64,000 nt of DNA from Mycobacterium sp. ACS4054 (GTDB lineage Bacteria > Actinomycetota > Actinomycetes > Mycobacteriales > Mycobacteriaceae), in the NCBI RefSeq assembly GCF_001667275.1, contig NZ_LZHV01000003.1:40205-104204 (forward strand), read 5' to 3'. The position numbers and the translations under genes were made by a program. Within the stretch, counting starts at the first letter, position 1, and each line of letters starts with the position of its first letter. Shown here one piece after another: positions 40,506-47,476 of this stretch. The notes beneath the pieces were generated by a model, which saw only the letters and a program-made list of their open reading frames with translations, made no database searches and had not been told where the DNA came from.

Positions 40506-40534
40506 CTGAGGAGATCGGCGGCGGGTGATTGCGC

Positions 40535-41476
40535 GTGACGGCGGGACTGGTCAGGCATTGGCTCGAGTCGGGACGGCTCGAGCTGCCATTACCCGCTTCG
40601 GGGCGCACCGCCGAACGCTGGCAGCGCCTGGCGTCGCTCGCCGAGGAGAACATCGTGGCGGCCAGGGTCGCCGAAGCCCACGTCGATGCCGTCGCCATCC
40701 TCCACGAACTGGGCGGTAAACCCCCGGAATCCGGTCAGCTGTGGGCGGTTTGGGCCACCGAATCCCCGGACGCGGTGCTCACCGCCACCGACACCGAGGG
40801 AACGTTCACCCTCACGGGCACCAAGGTGTGGTGCTCGGGCGCCGGGTTCTGCACCCACGCCCTGGTGACCGCCCGGCTCGAAGACGGATCACGGGGCCTG
40901 TTCGCCGTGCAGGTCACGGACGCAACCGTCAAGCCGTTGCCGAGCACCTGGTGGAACGCCGGCATGGCCGGCAGCGACACGAGGCCAGTGCAATTCACCA
41001 ATACCCACGCCGTCGCCGTGGGGGATCCCGGCGACTACGTGGACCGACCGGGGTTCTGGCATGGCGCTATCGGCGTGGCCGCCTGTTGGCTCGGCGGTGC
41101 GCGCCGGGTTGCGGATCCGCTATACCGTTGCGCCGGAAGCCAATCCGCCGATGCCTACTCGTTGGCGCACCTCGGCGCCGTCGATGCCGCGCTGGCCGCC
41201 GGCGACGCGATCCTGGCCGCCGCCGCGGCGCAGGTCGACTCGGACCCGTTCGACCGGAGCGGAACCGCCCAGCTGCTGGCCCGTCGCGTCCGCACGGTGG
41301 TGGAACACGCGGTCGACGAGGCCATCACCCGCACCGGCCGGGCGCTGGGACCGGGCCCGCTGTGTCAGGACGGGCGGCACGCCCAGCGCGTCGCCGATCT
41401 GAGCATCTACATCCGGCAAAGCCACGCCGAGCGCGATCTCGCCGAGCTCGGGCAGCTGGCGGGCAGCAACCGCTGA
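40535..41476 (+). CDS. Short acyl-CoA-dehydrogenase-like protein
   Basis: 313 residues, about 60-70 shorter than standard acyl-CoA dehydrogenases, mainly at the N-terminus. The FAD/substrate segment LTGTKVWCSGAGFCTHALVTA and C-terminal helices are recognisable. The usual catalytic Glu region could not be placed with confidence. TTG at 40529 is an alternative start. The PIG-L-type deacetylase gene follows after seven bases. In other actinobacteria this pair sits with a methyltransferase and a GT2 glycosyltransferase, as I recall; those two are not present here. Confidence 0.82.
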   Translation: MTAGLVRHWLESGRLELPLPASGRTAERWQRLASLAEENIVAARVAEAHVDAVAILHELGGKPPESGQLWAVWATESPDAVLTATDTEGTFTLTGTKVWCSGAGFCTHALVTARLEDGSRGLFAVQVTDATVKPLPSTWWNAGMAGSDTRPVQFTNTHAVAVGDPGDYVDRPGFWHGAIGVAACWLGGARRVADPLYRCAGSQSADAYSLAHLGAVDAALAAGDAILAAAAAQVDSDPFDRSGTAQLLARRVRTVVEHAVDEAITRTGRALGPGPLCQDGRHAQRVADLSIYIRQSHAERDLAELGQLAGSNR

Positions 41477-41483
41477 GGCCGTC

Positions 41484-42257
41484 ATGAGAACCGCGCCGAC
41501 CAGCAACAGCGCCCGGTTCGCGGCCAAGCCGCTCACCCACGGCGGCACCCCAGCACCGTTGTGGCTGGCGGCTTTTGAGCGCGGCCCCCTGCCGGAACTG
41601 GACCTGACGAGGTGTCGGAGCCTGATTGTCGTGGCGCCCCACCCGCACGACGAGACCCTCGGTGTGGGCGCGATGATCGCTCAACTGGTCGCGTCGGGCG
41701 TCGACGTGCGGGTGGTGTCGGTGAGCGACGGCGGCGCCGCCCAGCCCGGGGCGACCCTGTCCGGCCGCATTCGGCTTTCCACGACCCGCCGGTACGAACT
41801 TCGCAGGGCCGCAAGCCTTTTAGGGGTGGCGCCGCCGGTGCGGCTCGGGTTGCCCGACGGCGAGCTGGGTAAGCACCAGGACCGCCTCACCGCGGCGCTG
41901 GTGGACATTCTGCGAACCGCCGGCCCCAACGCCTGGTGCGCCGCCCCCTGGCGCCGCGACGGGCATCGCGACTACGAAGCCGTGGGCCGCGCGGCGGCGG
42001 CGGCCTGCTCGCGCACCGGCGTCGCACTGCTCGAATATCCGGTCTGGATGTGGCACTGGGCCACCCCCGCCGACCCCGCGGTACCGTGGGAGCGCGCCCA
42101 CCGAGTCTCGGCGCCCGGCTGGGCCGTCAATCGCAAACGCCAAGCCGCGCAATGCTATCGGAGTCAATTGCGGCCCGGGCGCGGCGAAACGCCGCCCATT
42201 TTGCCGCCGTTCGTCCTGCAACGACTGCTCGCGGTGGGCGAGGTGGTCTTCCGCTGA
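41484..42257 (+). CDS. PIG-L/LmbE-type zinc deacetylase
   Basis: 257 residues of the GlcNAc-PI de-N-acetylase family. The zinc motif is APHPHDE (H53, D56, E57) in place of the commoner AHPDDE, and the later motif HxDH reads HRDYEAVG, so one family His is Tyr. Relatives include MshB and Mca of mycothiol metabolism, but this is a different subfamily that travels with acyl-CoA-dehydrogenase genes. Likely removes an acyl group from an amino sugar; substrate unknown. Confidence 0.85.
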   Translation: MRTAPTSNSARFAAKPLTHGGTPAPLWLAAFERGPLPELDLTRCRSLIVVAPHPHDETLGVGAMIAQLVASGVDVRVVSVSDGGAAQPGATLSGRIRLSTTRRYELRRAASLLGVAPPVRLGLPDGELGKHQDRLTAALVDILRTAGPNAWCAAPWRRDGHRDYEAVGRAAAAACSRTGVALLEYPVWMWHWATPADPAVPWERAHRVSAPGWAVNRKRQAAQCYRSQLRPGRGETPPILPPFVLQRLLAVGEVVFR

Positions 42258-42307
42258 CCACGCCCCGGCACGACTGCACGAGCCGGAAAGTGGGTAGGAG
42301 AACCCCT

Positions 42308-43072
42308 ATGCGTGTGGCGACCTTCAACATCCTGCACGGCCGCACCGTCGGTGACGGGGTGGAATTGCAGCGGCTGCGCGACTGCGTGCGCCGGCTCGAT
42401 GCCGATGTGCTCAGCCTCCAAGAGGTCGACCGTGACCAGCCGCGGTCCGATCGCGCCGACCTGACCGCGGTCGCGGCCGAAGCCATGGGAGCCGTGGAAT
42501 ACCGGTTCGTGGCGGCCATCTCCGGAACACCCGGGGCGACGTGGATGGCCGCCACGGGGCGTGAGCAGCCCGGGACCACGGCCTACGGAATCGCGTTGCT
42601 GTCGCGATACCCGGTGGCCAGCTGGCAGGTGGTGCGGCTGCCCCGCATTCCCATGCGCTTTCCCATGTATCTGCCGGGCCCGAACCGGGTGATGGTCGTC
42701 GACGAGGAGCCGAGGGCGGCGGTCATCGCGCAACTGCACACCCCGATGGGCGGGCTCACGGTGGCCAACACGCACTTGTCCTTCGTGCCCGGCTGGAATC
42801 GGCGCCAGTTGCGCAGGCTGGTGCACGACCTGCGCGGCTTTCCGGGCCCGCGGCTGCTGACCGGGGACCTCAACATGACCCCCAAGGCGGTGCGCCGCTG
42901 GTCGGGCATGCGGGCGTTGGCCAACGCCGCCACCTTTCCCGCGCACGCGCCGGACCGGCAACTGGATCACATCCTGACCGACGACCGCCGCCTGCGCGGC
43001 AGCGCCGTCGACGCCGAACCGATGGGAATTTCCGACCATCGACCGCTGGTCGTCGACCTCGAACACGCGTGA
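42308..43072 (+). CDS. Endonuclease/exonuclease/phosphatase-family hydrolase
   Basis: 254 residues with the EEP fold: TFNILHG at the N-terminus, catalytic Glu in LSLQEVD, GDLNMTP, and C-terminal DHILTDD and GISDHRPLVV motifs. It may hydrolyse a phosphodiester or a phosphoester of a lipid or sugar. ATG preceded by AGGAG (42296-42300) with a seven-base spacer. Follows the PIG-L gene by 50 bases on the same strand. Confidence 0.9.
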   Translation: MRVATFNILHGRTVGDGVELQRLRDCVRRLDADVLSLQEVDRDQPRSDRADLTAVAAEAMGAVEYRFVAAISGTPGATWMAATGREQPGTTAYGIALLSRYPVASWQVVRLPRIPMRFPMYLPGPNRVMVVDEEPRAAVIAQLHTPMGGLTVANTHLSFVPGWNRRQLRRLVHDLRGFPGPRLLTGDLNMTPKAVRRWSGMRALANAATFPAHAPDRQLDHILTDDRRLRGSAVDAEPMGISDHRPLVVDLEHA

Positions 43073-43082
43073 TCGGGTCCGA

Positions 43083-43379
43083 TCAGCCGTACTGGTGGCC
43101 CGCCCGCCCCAGCGCTTTTACCCGGCGCTGGACACGCTCGATCTCGTCCACCGAGGGCAGCTGGTCGGTGAACCGGGTGATTTCCACCCCGACGTCGACG
43201 TTGGTGATCGAACGGGGCTTGGGCGCAAGCAATTTCCGCGCGATGGTGGTGATCTCGTCGTCGGACACCCGGCGCGGGAGCAGCGCCAGGAGCGGCGAGT
43301 AGCCCAGGGCGGGCGCGCCGCTCGGGCGGCCCGCGCGCAGAAACGCCACAATGCTCGAGACCCGGTCGCTCAAGCTCAT
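43083..43379 (-). CDS. DUF3349 protein
   Basis: 98-residue small helical protein of the mycobacterial DUF3349 family (N-terminal MSLSDRVSSIVAFLRAG, then PLLALLPRRVSDDEITTIARKL), like M. tuberculosis Rv0543c. Function unknown. The ATG is preceded by GAGGTGG. A SigF-like promoter (GGTTT-N15-GGCTA) lies about 60 bases upstream. Converges with the EEP hydrolase gene ten bases away. Confidence 0.87.
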   Translation of the reverse strand: MSLSDRVSSIVAFLRAGRPSGAPALGYSPLLALLPRRVSDDEITTIARKLLAPKPRSITNVDVGVEITRFTDQLPSVDEIERVQRRVKALGRAGHQYG

Positions 43380-43436
43380 CTTCCACCTCGCTCGTCCGCC
43401 ACCCGCTGCGCCGCAGCCGACGGTCCTAGCCGGGGA

Positions 43437-43461
43437 TAGCCGGGCGTGGCGGTTTGAAACC
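43437..43461 (-). promoter_or_regulatory. SigF-like promoter upstream of the DUF3349 gene
   Basis: Reverse strand GGTTT (43457-43461), 15-base spacer, GGCTA (43437-43441). The -35 is perfect; the -10 has one mismatch (GGCTA for GGGTA). Confidence 0.5.
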
Positions 43462-43497
43462 TGCCCGCCGTGGAGAAGAAAACGTCGAGACGGAAAC

Positions 43498-43527
43498 GGG
43501 GCCCGGCCCCGAGCGGGACCGGACCCC
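43498..43527 (-). terminator. Hairpin downstream of the CsbD-like gene
   Basis: Nine-base stem formed by 43519-43527 and 43498-43506 with one G-U pair in RNA and a 12-base loop, followed on the reverse strand by GTTT only. It lies 12 bases past the stop of the gene at 43540. Mycobacterial terminators often lack a full T-run. Confidence 0.5.
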
Positions 43528-43539
43528 TTCACCAACTAG

Positions 43540-43776
43540 CTACTGGTTTTCCTTCTGGCGCTGTTCGGCGGCCTCGGCGCCGGCCCGCGCGGACTCGGCT
43601 TCGGCCTCCTTTTTGCCCGCGTCACGCTGAGCGTCGGCCTTGTCCTGCTGGGCCTGACCCTCCTCGACCATGTCGTCGCGGCCGAGCACCGTTCCGCCGG
43701 CCTCCTTGACCTTGCCCTTCACGCCCTCGACGGCGCCCTTGACGGCTTCCTGCGGTCCGCTCTTGTCATCCCCCAT
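43540..43776 (-). CDS. CsbD-like stress protein
   Basis: 78 residues, highly charged, Ala/Gly/Lys/Glu-rich and probably disordered. It has the CsbD pattern GAVEGVKGKVKEAGGTVLGRDDMVEEGQAQQDKADAQ. CsbD proteins are general-stress proteins under sigma-B/sigma-F-type control; in mycobacteria a related protein is annotated as a microaggregate-binding protein. The ATG has GGGAGG upstream. A SigF-like promoter is found on the reverse strand 45-70 bases upstream. Confidence 0.85.
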   Translation of the reverse strand: MGDDKSGPQEAVKGAVEGVKGKVKEAGGTVLGRDDMVEEGQAQQDKADAQRDAGKKEAEAESARAGAEAAEQRQKENQ

Positions 43777-43821
43777 GGGTCGACCTCCCTGTTGGTTACT
43801 TCTCAGTTGGTCCCTACGGCG

Positions 43822-43845
43822 TTCCCGTCGGTCGACCCGTCAAAC
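43822..43845 (-). promoter_or_regulatory. SigF-like promoter for the CsbD gene
   Basis: Reverse strand GTTT (43842-43845), 15-base spacer, GGGAA (43822-43826), one base off the consensus -10. The gene product class (CsbD) independently predicts control by this sigma-factor family. Confidence 0.55.
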
Positions 43846-43891
43846 GGGAACGTGCGGGCGATCACGGACGGGATCGCGGCGGAATCGGAAC

Positions 43892-43915
43892 GTTTGAAGC
43901 GGAATTCGGTGGGTA
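43892..43915 (+). promoter_or_regulatory. SigF-type promoter for the NmrA-like gene
   Basis: GTTT (43892-43895), 15-base spacer, GGGTA (43911-43915), exact core match. The -10 ends 24 bases before the GTG at 43940. Divergent from the CsbD promoter. Confidence 0.75.
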
Positions 43916-43939
43916 GTAATCAGCGACCAACGAAAGCGG

Positions 43940-44779
43940 GTGAGGCTGCTGACCACCATCGCCGTCATCGGAGCGACCGGCACCGCCGGCGCCGGCGTCG
44001 TCGCCCGGCTCAGGGCCCGGGACGTCGCGGTCGTGGAGGTGTCCCGCGCGCACGGGATCGACCTGCTGAGCGGAGAGGGCCTGTACCGGGCGTTCAAGGG
44101 GGTCGATGTGGCGATCGACGTGTCCAATCCAGTGGCGGACGACGGGCAGCCCACCAATCCGCAGGCGTTCACCACCGCCTCGCACAATCTCATGGGTGTG
44201 TGCGCCGCACGGGAGGTTCAGCGCCTGGTGGTGTCGACGATGGCGGGCATCGACGACCCGGTGTTCGACGGGGTCCCGTTCTTCGAAGCCAAGCGGGCGG
44301 CCAAGGAGATCCTGCTCGACGGCCCGGTCCCGACCACCGTGGTGAAGTCGACCACGTGGTACGAGTCCGCCACCGGCCCCGCGGGGCCGGTGACTTGTGA
44401 CGGGGACGAGGTGATCGTCGAAGACTGGCTGATTCAACCCATCGCCGCCGACACCGTGGCCGACGTGATCGTCGAGACGGCCCTGGGACAGACGCCCACG
44501 CCGCGCACCATCACCGGCCCGAACACAATTCGGCTGCCCGAGTTGACCACCAAAGTGCTTGCCCAGCAAGGCGATAGCCGGCCGGTGCGCGCCGTGCAGC
44601 CAGCGGTTGGCGCACTTGCCACGGGGGCGCTGCTGGCCCCCGATCGCGCGATCGTGCTGGGTCCCGACCTCGATACCTGGCTGCGCACCCAGGCGCCGGC
44701 GGCCACGGACGGCCACGCGAGCGACGGCCGCGACAACGCGGCCGGGTCGCTGCACAGGCCGGATTTCTCCCGGGTCTGA
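43940..44779 (+). CDS. NAD(P)-binding NmrA-like atypical SDR
   Basis: 279 residues. Rossmann motif VIGATGTAGAGVV near the N-terminus, and a segment NLMGVCAAREVQRLVVSTMAGID of the NmrA/NAD(P)H-binding type; no clear YxxxK catalytic pair. Such proteins act as redox sensors, NAD(P)H-dependent reductases or sugar epimerase relatives. GTG start 25 bases after a SigF-type promoter. The Asp/Ala-rich tail after residue 250 is probably disordered. Confidence 0.85.
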   Translation: MRLLTTIAVIGATGTAGAGVVARLRARDVAVVEVSRAHGIDLLSGEGLYRAFKGVDVAIDVSNPVADDGQPTNPQAFTTASHNLMGVCAAREVQRLVVSTMAGIDDPVFDGVPFFEAKRAAKEILLDGPVPTTVVKSTTWYESATGPAGPVTCDGDEVIVEDWLIQPIAADTVADVIVETALGQTPTPRTITGPNTIRLPELTTKVLAQQGDSRPVRAVQPAVGALATGALLAPDRAIVLGPDLDTWLRTQAPAATDGHASDGRDNAAGSLHRPDFSRV

Positions 44780-44947
44780 GTGGGCGCACGAAGCCAAGAA
44801 ACGAAGAGTTTTGCCGGCGACAGCCATTTCCTCCCGCGTAGCGGGCCCGGGGGTTAAGTTCAGCTCAGGTTGAATCCACAGCTGCCCTCTATCGAGCGGC
44901 CCTGGGCAACTGGTCGCTCACTCACCACAAACCCGACGGGCGATCAG

Positions 44948-45355
44948 ATGACCTCTCAACCCTTCCGAGCCGAGGAACGGCTCGACTGCTACGAAATCGA
45001 TTGCGCCGGAGCGCAACTGCACGTACAGCCGCACGGGCTGGCCACCGTCTTGCGCGTCGAGGGAGAGATCGACGCGTCCAACTCCGATCTGGTCGCACAG
45101 GCGGCCCGCCGCTTAGTGCGACTGCGGGTCCCGCTGATCCTGGATGTCACCCGCGTGGACTACCTCGGCAGCGCCGGCCTTCGGGCGCTGCTCCTCGTCG
45201 ACGACGAGTGCCGGCTCGCTCGCCTGCACTGCAGCGTCGTCGGGGGTGAGGCGCTGCACCGATTGACCCGACTGGTCACCGGCCTCAGCTTGCCGTTGGT
45301 CGATTCGGTTGCCGAGGCGCTTCGGCTGATCCAGGGAGCCCTTCGCCCGCGCTGA
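44948..45355 (+). CDS. STAS-domain anti-anti-sigma-like protein, phosphosite Ser present
   Basis: 135 residues, almost entirely a STAS domain. It shares with the gene at 31456-31968 the segments YEIDCA-AQ-HV, DASN, RLR-PLILD and GLRALL, so the two are close paralogues. Here the position two residues before the conserved Gly is Ser75 (LGSAGLRAL), the classical phosphosite. Typical partner of an RsbW-type kinase in controlling SigF-like sigma factors. ATG 44948; an in-frame TTG at 44870 would add 26 residues. No SigF motif was found upstream. Confidence 0.85.
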   Translation: MTSQPFRAEERLDCYEIDCAGAQLHVQPHGLATVLRVEGEIDASNSDLVAQAARRLVRLRVPLILDVTRVDYLGSAGLRALLLVDDECRLARLHCSVVGGEALHRLTRLVTGLSLPLVDSVAEALRLIQGALRPR

Positions 45356-45409
45356 AGGTCCGTTTGGGAACCCACGGCGGGTCACGATTTCGTCACGATC
45401 ATGATCACG

Positions 45410-45442
45410 AATCCTTAAGGATTGCATCCCTTTCCTTAAGGA
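45410..45442. promoter_or_regulatory. Two TCCTTAAGGA palindromes, 21 bp apart
   Basis: The ten-base palindrome TCCTTAAGGA occurs at 45412-45421 and 45433-45442; the first copy extends to a 14-base palindrome (45410-45423). Spacing of 21 bases puts both on the same face of the helix, as expected for cooperative repressor binding. A further perfect palindrome GATCATGATC lies at 45397-45406. The region is AT-rich, between the STAS gene and the hemophore gene. Not a match to IdeR or SigF motifs I know. Confidence 0.55.
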
Positions 45443-45633
45443 TTCTCAAAAACGGCCAGCGGGAATTGATCGTTGGCTTAGTGAACGGCTCCGTTCCGTG
45501 CCGGATTGGCGGGTCCCGGCCCATCCGCTTCGGCGTCAGCGAACACCGCCACTTTTTAGTTCCGCTACTTTGGGTTTCGAGGATCGGGAGCCTCGTTGGA
45601 ACAGATTCACAATTTCGTAAGGACACACTGATC

Positions 45634-46032
45634 ATGAAAATCAGCAGTATTGTCGCGCGCCGGCGTCTGGCCGGCGTCAGCGCCGGCTGCCTGCTCGGGG
45701 GAATCACCATCGGTCTCGTCGGCGCCCCGTCGGCGGCCGCAGCGCCCGACTGCAGCCCCGGCGGCGTGAACGCCACCGTTTCGTCCGTCCAGGGCTCGGC
45801 CGAGCAGTACCTGGCGGCCCACCCGGGCGCCAACCAGGTGGTCACGGCGGCCTACACCCAGCCGCGTCCCGAGGCCGAGTCCAGCCTGCGGGGCTACTTC
45901 ACGGCCCACCCGCAGGAGTACTACGACCTGCGCGGCATCCTGGCACCGATCGGCGACACCGAACGGCAGTGCAACGTCAAGGCCCTGCCGCCGACCCTGG
46001 AGTCGGCCTACCAGGAATTCATGGCCGGCTGA
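45634..46032 (+). CDS. Secreted hemophore-related protein
   Basis: 132 residues. A clear signal peptide (Arg-rich start, hydrophobic core, cleavage near SAAAA) is followed by a ~95-residue mature domain with two Cys (near its start and end) and the pattern SAEQYLAAHPGANQ, then YFTAHPQEYYDLRGI. This is the mycobacterial hemophore-related family (Rv0203 group), which binds or relays heme outside the cell. ATG preceded by TAAGGA. A strong hairpin terminator follows. The upstream 278-base gap with twin palindromes suggests specific regulation. Confidence 0.82.
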   Translation: MKISSIVARRRLAGVSAGCLLGGITIGLVGAPSAAAAPDCSPGGVNATVSSVQGSAEQYLAAHPGANQVVTAAYTQPRPEAESSLRGYFTAHPQEYYDLRGILAPIGDTERQCNVKALPPTLESAYQEFMAG

Positions 46033-46048
46033 TCCGGCCGCGAGATCC

Positions 46049-46074
46049 GGCCCGCCACAACGCTGTGGCGGGCC
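46049..46074 (+). terminator. Intrinsic-type terminator after the hemophore gene
   Basis: Perfect 11-base stem GGCCCGCCACA / TGTGGCGGGCC with a four-base loop, followed by GCTTCTTTG. Located 17 bases after the hemophore stop. Confidence 0.8.
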
Positions 46075-46086
46075 GCTTCTTTGCAC

Positions 46087-46111
46087 GTGTGAACGGCTGC
46101 CGCGGCGGGTA
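46087..46111 (+). promoter_or_regulatory. SigF-like promoter for topoisomerase IB
   Basis: GTGT (46087-46090), 16-base spacer, GGGTA (46107-46111). One mismatch in the -35 (GTGT for GTTT). The -10 is 35 bases from the ATG at 46146, downstream of the terminator hairpin. Confidence 0.5.
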
Positions 46112-46145
46112 ATTGTCCAGTCAGCGAACGTAACTGGAGGCAAAG

Positions 46146-47201
46146 ATGCGGCTGCGTCGCAGCGTTCTCAGCAAACCGGGCATCACGCGCAAGCGTCGCG
46201 GCAAGGGCTTCGCGTATTACGGCCCCGACGGCGACCTGCTGTCCGACCCTCAAACCATGCAACGGATCAAGGATCTGGTGATTCCACCGGCCTGGAAGAA
46301 CGTGTGGATTTCGCCGCATCCCAACGGCCACATTCAGGCCGTCGGCGTCGACGCGGCCGGCCGCCGCCAGTACCTCTACCACACCGCGTGGCAGCAGGAA
46401 CGCGCGGAGGAAAAGTTCGACCGCGTCCTGGAACTGTCCACCCGGTTGCCGCAATGGCGCGCCGCCATCGCGAAAGACCTGACGCGCAGCGGCCTAACCC
46501 GCAAGCGGGTGCTGGCGCTCGCGCTGCGCCTGCTGGATCGCGGGTACTTCCGCGCCGGCGGCGAGCAGTACGCCGAGGAGAACGAATCCTACGGGCTGGC
46601 GACCCTGCTGTGCGAACACGTGGTGGTCCGCCGCGACGCGGTCGAATTCGACTTTCCCGCCAAGAGCGGCGTGCGGCGGACCGTGGAGATCGAGGACCCC
46701 GAAGTGGTCCGCGCGGTGCGCGCGCTGATGCGCCGGCCCGACCGTACCGAGCGGCTCCTGGTGTGCCGCAACGCCGCCGGGTGGCTCGATGTGCGATCCG
46801 CCGACCTCAATGCCCGGTTCAAGGAGCTTGTCGGCAGCGAATACACGGTAAAGGATTTGCGTACCTGGCACGGCACGGTGCTGGCGGCGACGGCGTTCGC
46901 CGACGCCGATCCCGCGGTCTCGCGGCGGGTGGCCAAGCGGGTGGAATCGGCCGTGATGAAGGAGGTCGCCGAGGAGCTGGGCAACACCCCGGCGGTGGCC
47001 CGCGGCTCCTACGTGGACCCACGCGTCGTGACCGGTTACGAGCAGGGGCTGACGATCGCGGCGGCCACGCGGCGCGCCGAACGCGCCCGGCACCCCGACG
47101 CGGCGCAGGAGATCCTGGACAAGGCCACCCGCATGCTGATCCGGCGAGTGGCCAAGGGTCACAGCGCATCCGGGATGGCCGCCCTCCCCAAGAGCGCGTG
47201 A
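46146..47201 (+). CDS. DNA topoisomerase IB (poxvirus-like)
   Basis: 351 residues. Type IB enzyme that nicks and rejoins one DNA strand through a 3'-phosphotyrosine. Residues consistent with the active site are R136 (YFRAGGE), a Lys in FPAKSG (K173), R239 and H242 in DLRTWHGT, and the nucleophile Y289 in GSYVDPRV. Bacterial topo IB is absent from M. tuberculosis as I recall but present in several environmental mycobacteria. ATG with TGGAGG upstream, after a SigF-like promoter. Confidence 0.92.
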   Translation: MRLRRSVLSKPGITRKRRGKGFAYYGPDGDLLSDPQTMQRIKDLVIPPAWKNVWISPHPNGHIQAVGVDAAGRRQYLYHTAWQQERAEEKFDRVLELSTRLPQWRAAIAKDLTRSGLTRKRVLALALRLLDRGYFRAGGEQYAEENESYGLATLLCEHVVVRRDAVEFDFPAKSGVRRTVEIEDPEVVRAVRALMRRPDRTERLLVCRNAAGWLDVRSADLNARFKELVGSEYTVKDLRTWHGTVLAATAFADADPAVSRRVAKRVESAVMKEVAEELGNTPAVARGSYVDPRVVTGYEQGLTIAAATRRAERARHPDAAQEILDKATRMLIRRVAKGHSASGMAALPKSA

Positions 47202-47476
47202 CGTGATTTCGGTGGCGTGACAGCGGGAGGTCGTCGCCGCGGGCCGTTGCCTGACAATCCGCTGAGAGTTTTTGCGTCCCGGCCACGGCCCGAATAACGC
47301 CCGCGTTTGAGGGTATGCCCCGAAAGTGGGAAGTGCCTTGGCCGCCCATTCGCGCCTGACTGCGGTCGAAAATCACGGCCGCGGGTCTTCGCAGCAAACC
47401 GCGTCCAGCGCGGCCGCTGTGCCGGCCGGCGAACGTAGCGACATTTCACCGAACCGTCTGTCTAGGAGGAACATCA
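47202..47476. other. Non-coding gap upstream of the TPP enzyme
   Basis: 275 bases. No convincing reading frame. It ends with AGGAGG (47464-47469) for the next gene. A GGGTAT at 47311-47316 has no -35 element at the right distance. It must hold the promoter for the TPP-enzyme gene, whose type I could not determine. Confidence 0.5.

Noticed and set aside
40251..40538. Forward 95-codon frame opposite the 73-residue gene
   Set aside because: Composition and codon-position bias fit the reverse-strand frame better.
47311..47316. GGGTAT upstream of the TPP enzyme as a SigF -10
   Set aside because: No GTTT-like -35 at 14-17 bases; a GTTT nearby is at the wrong spacing.
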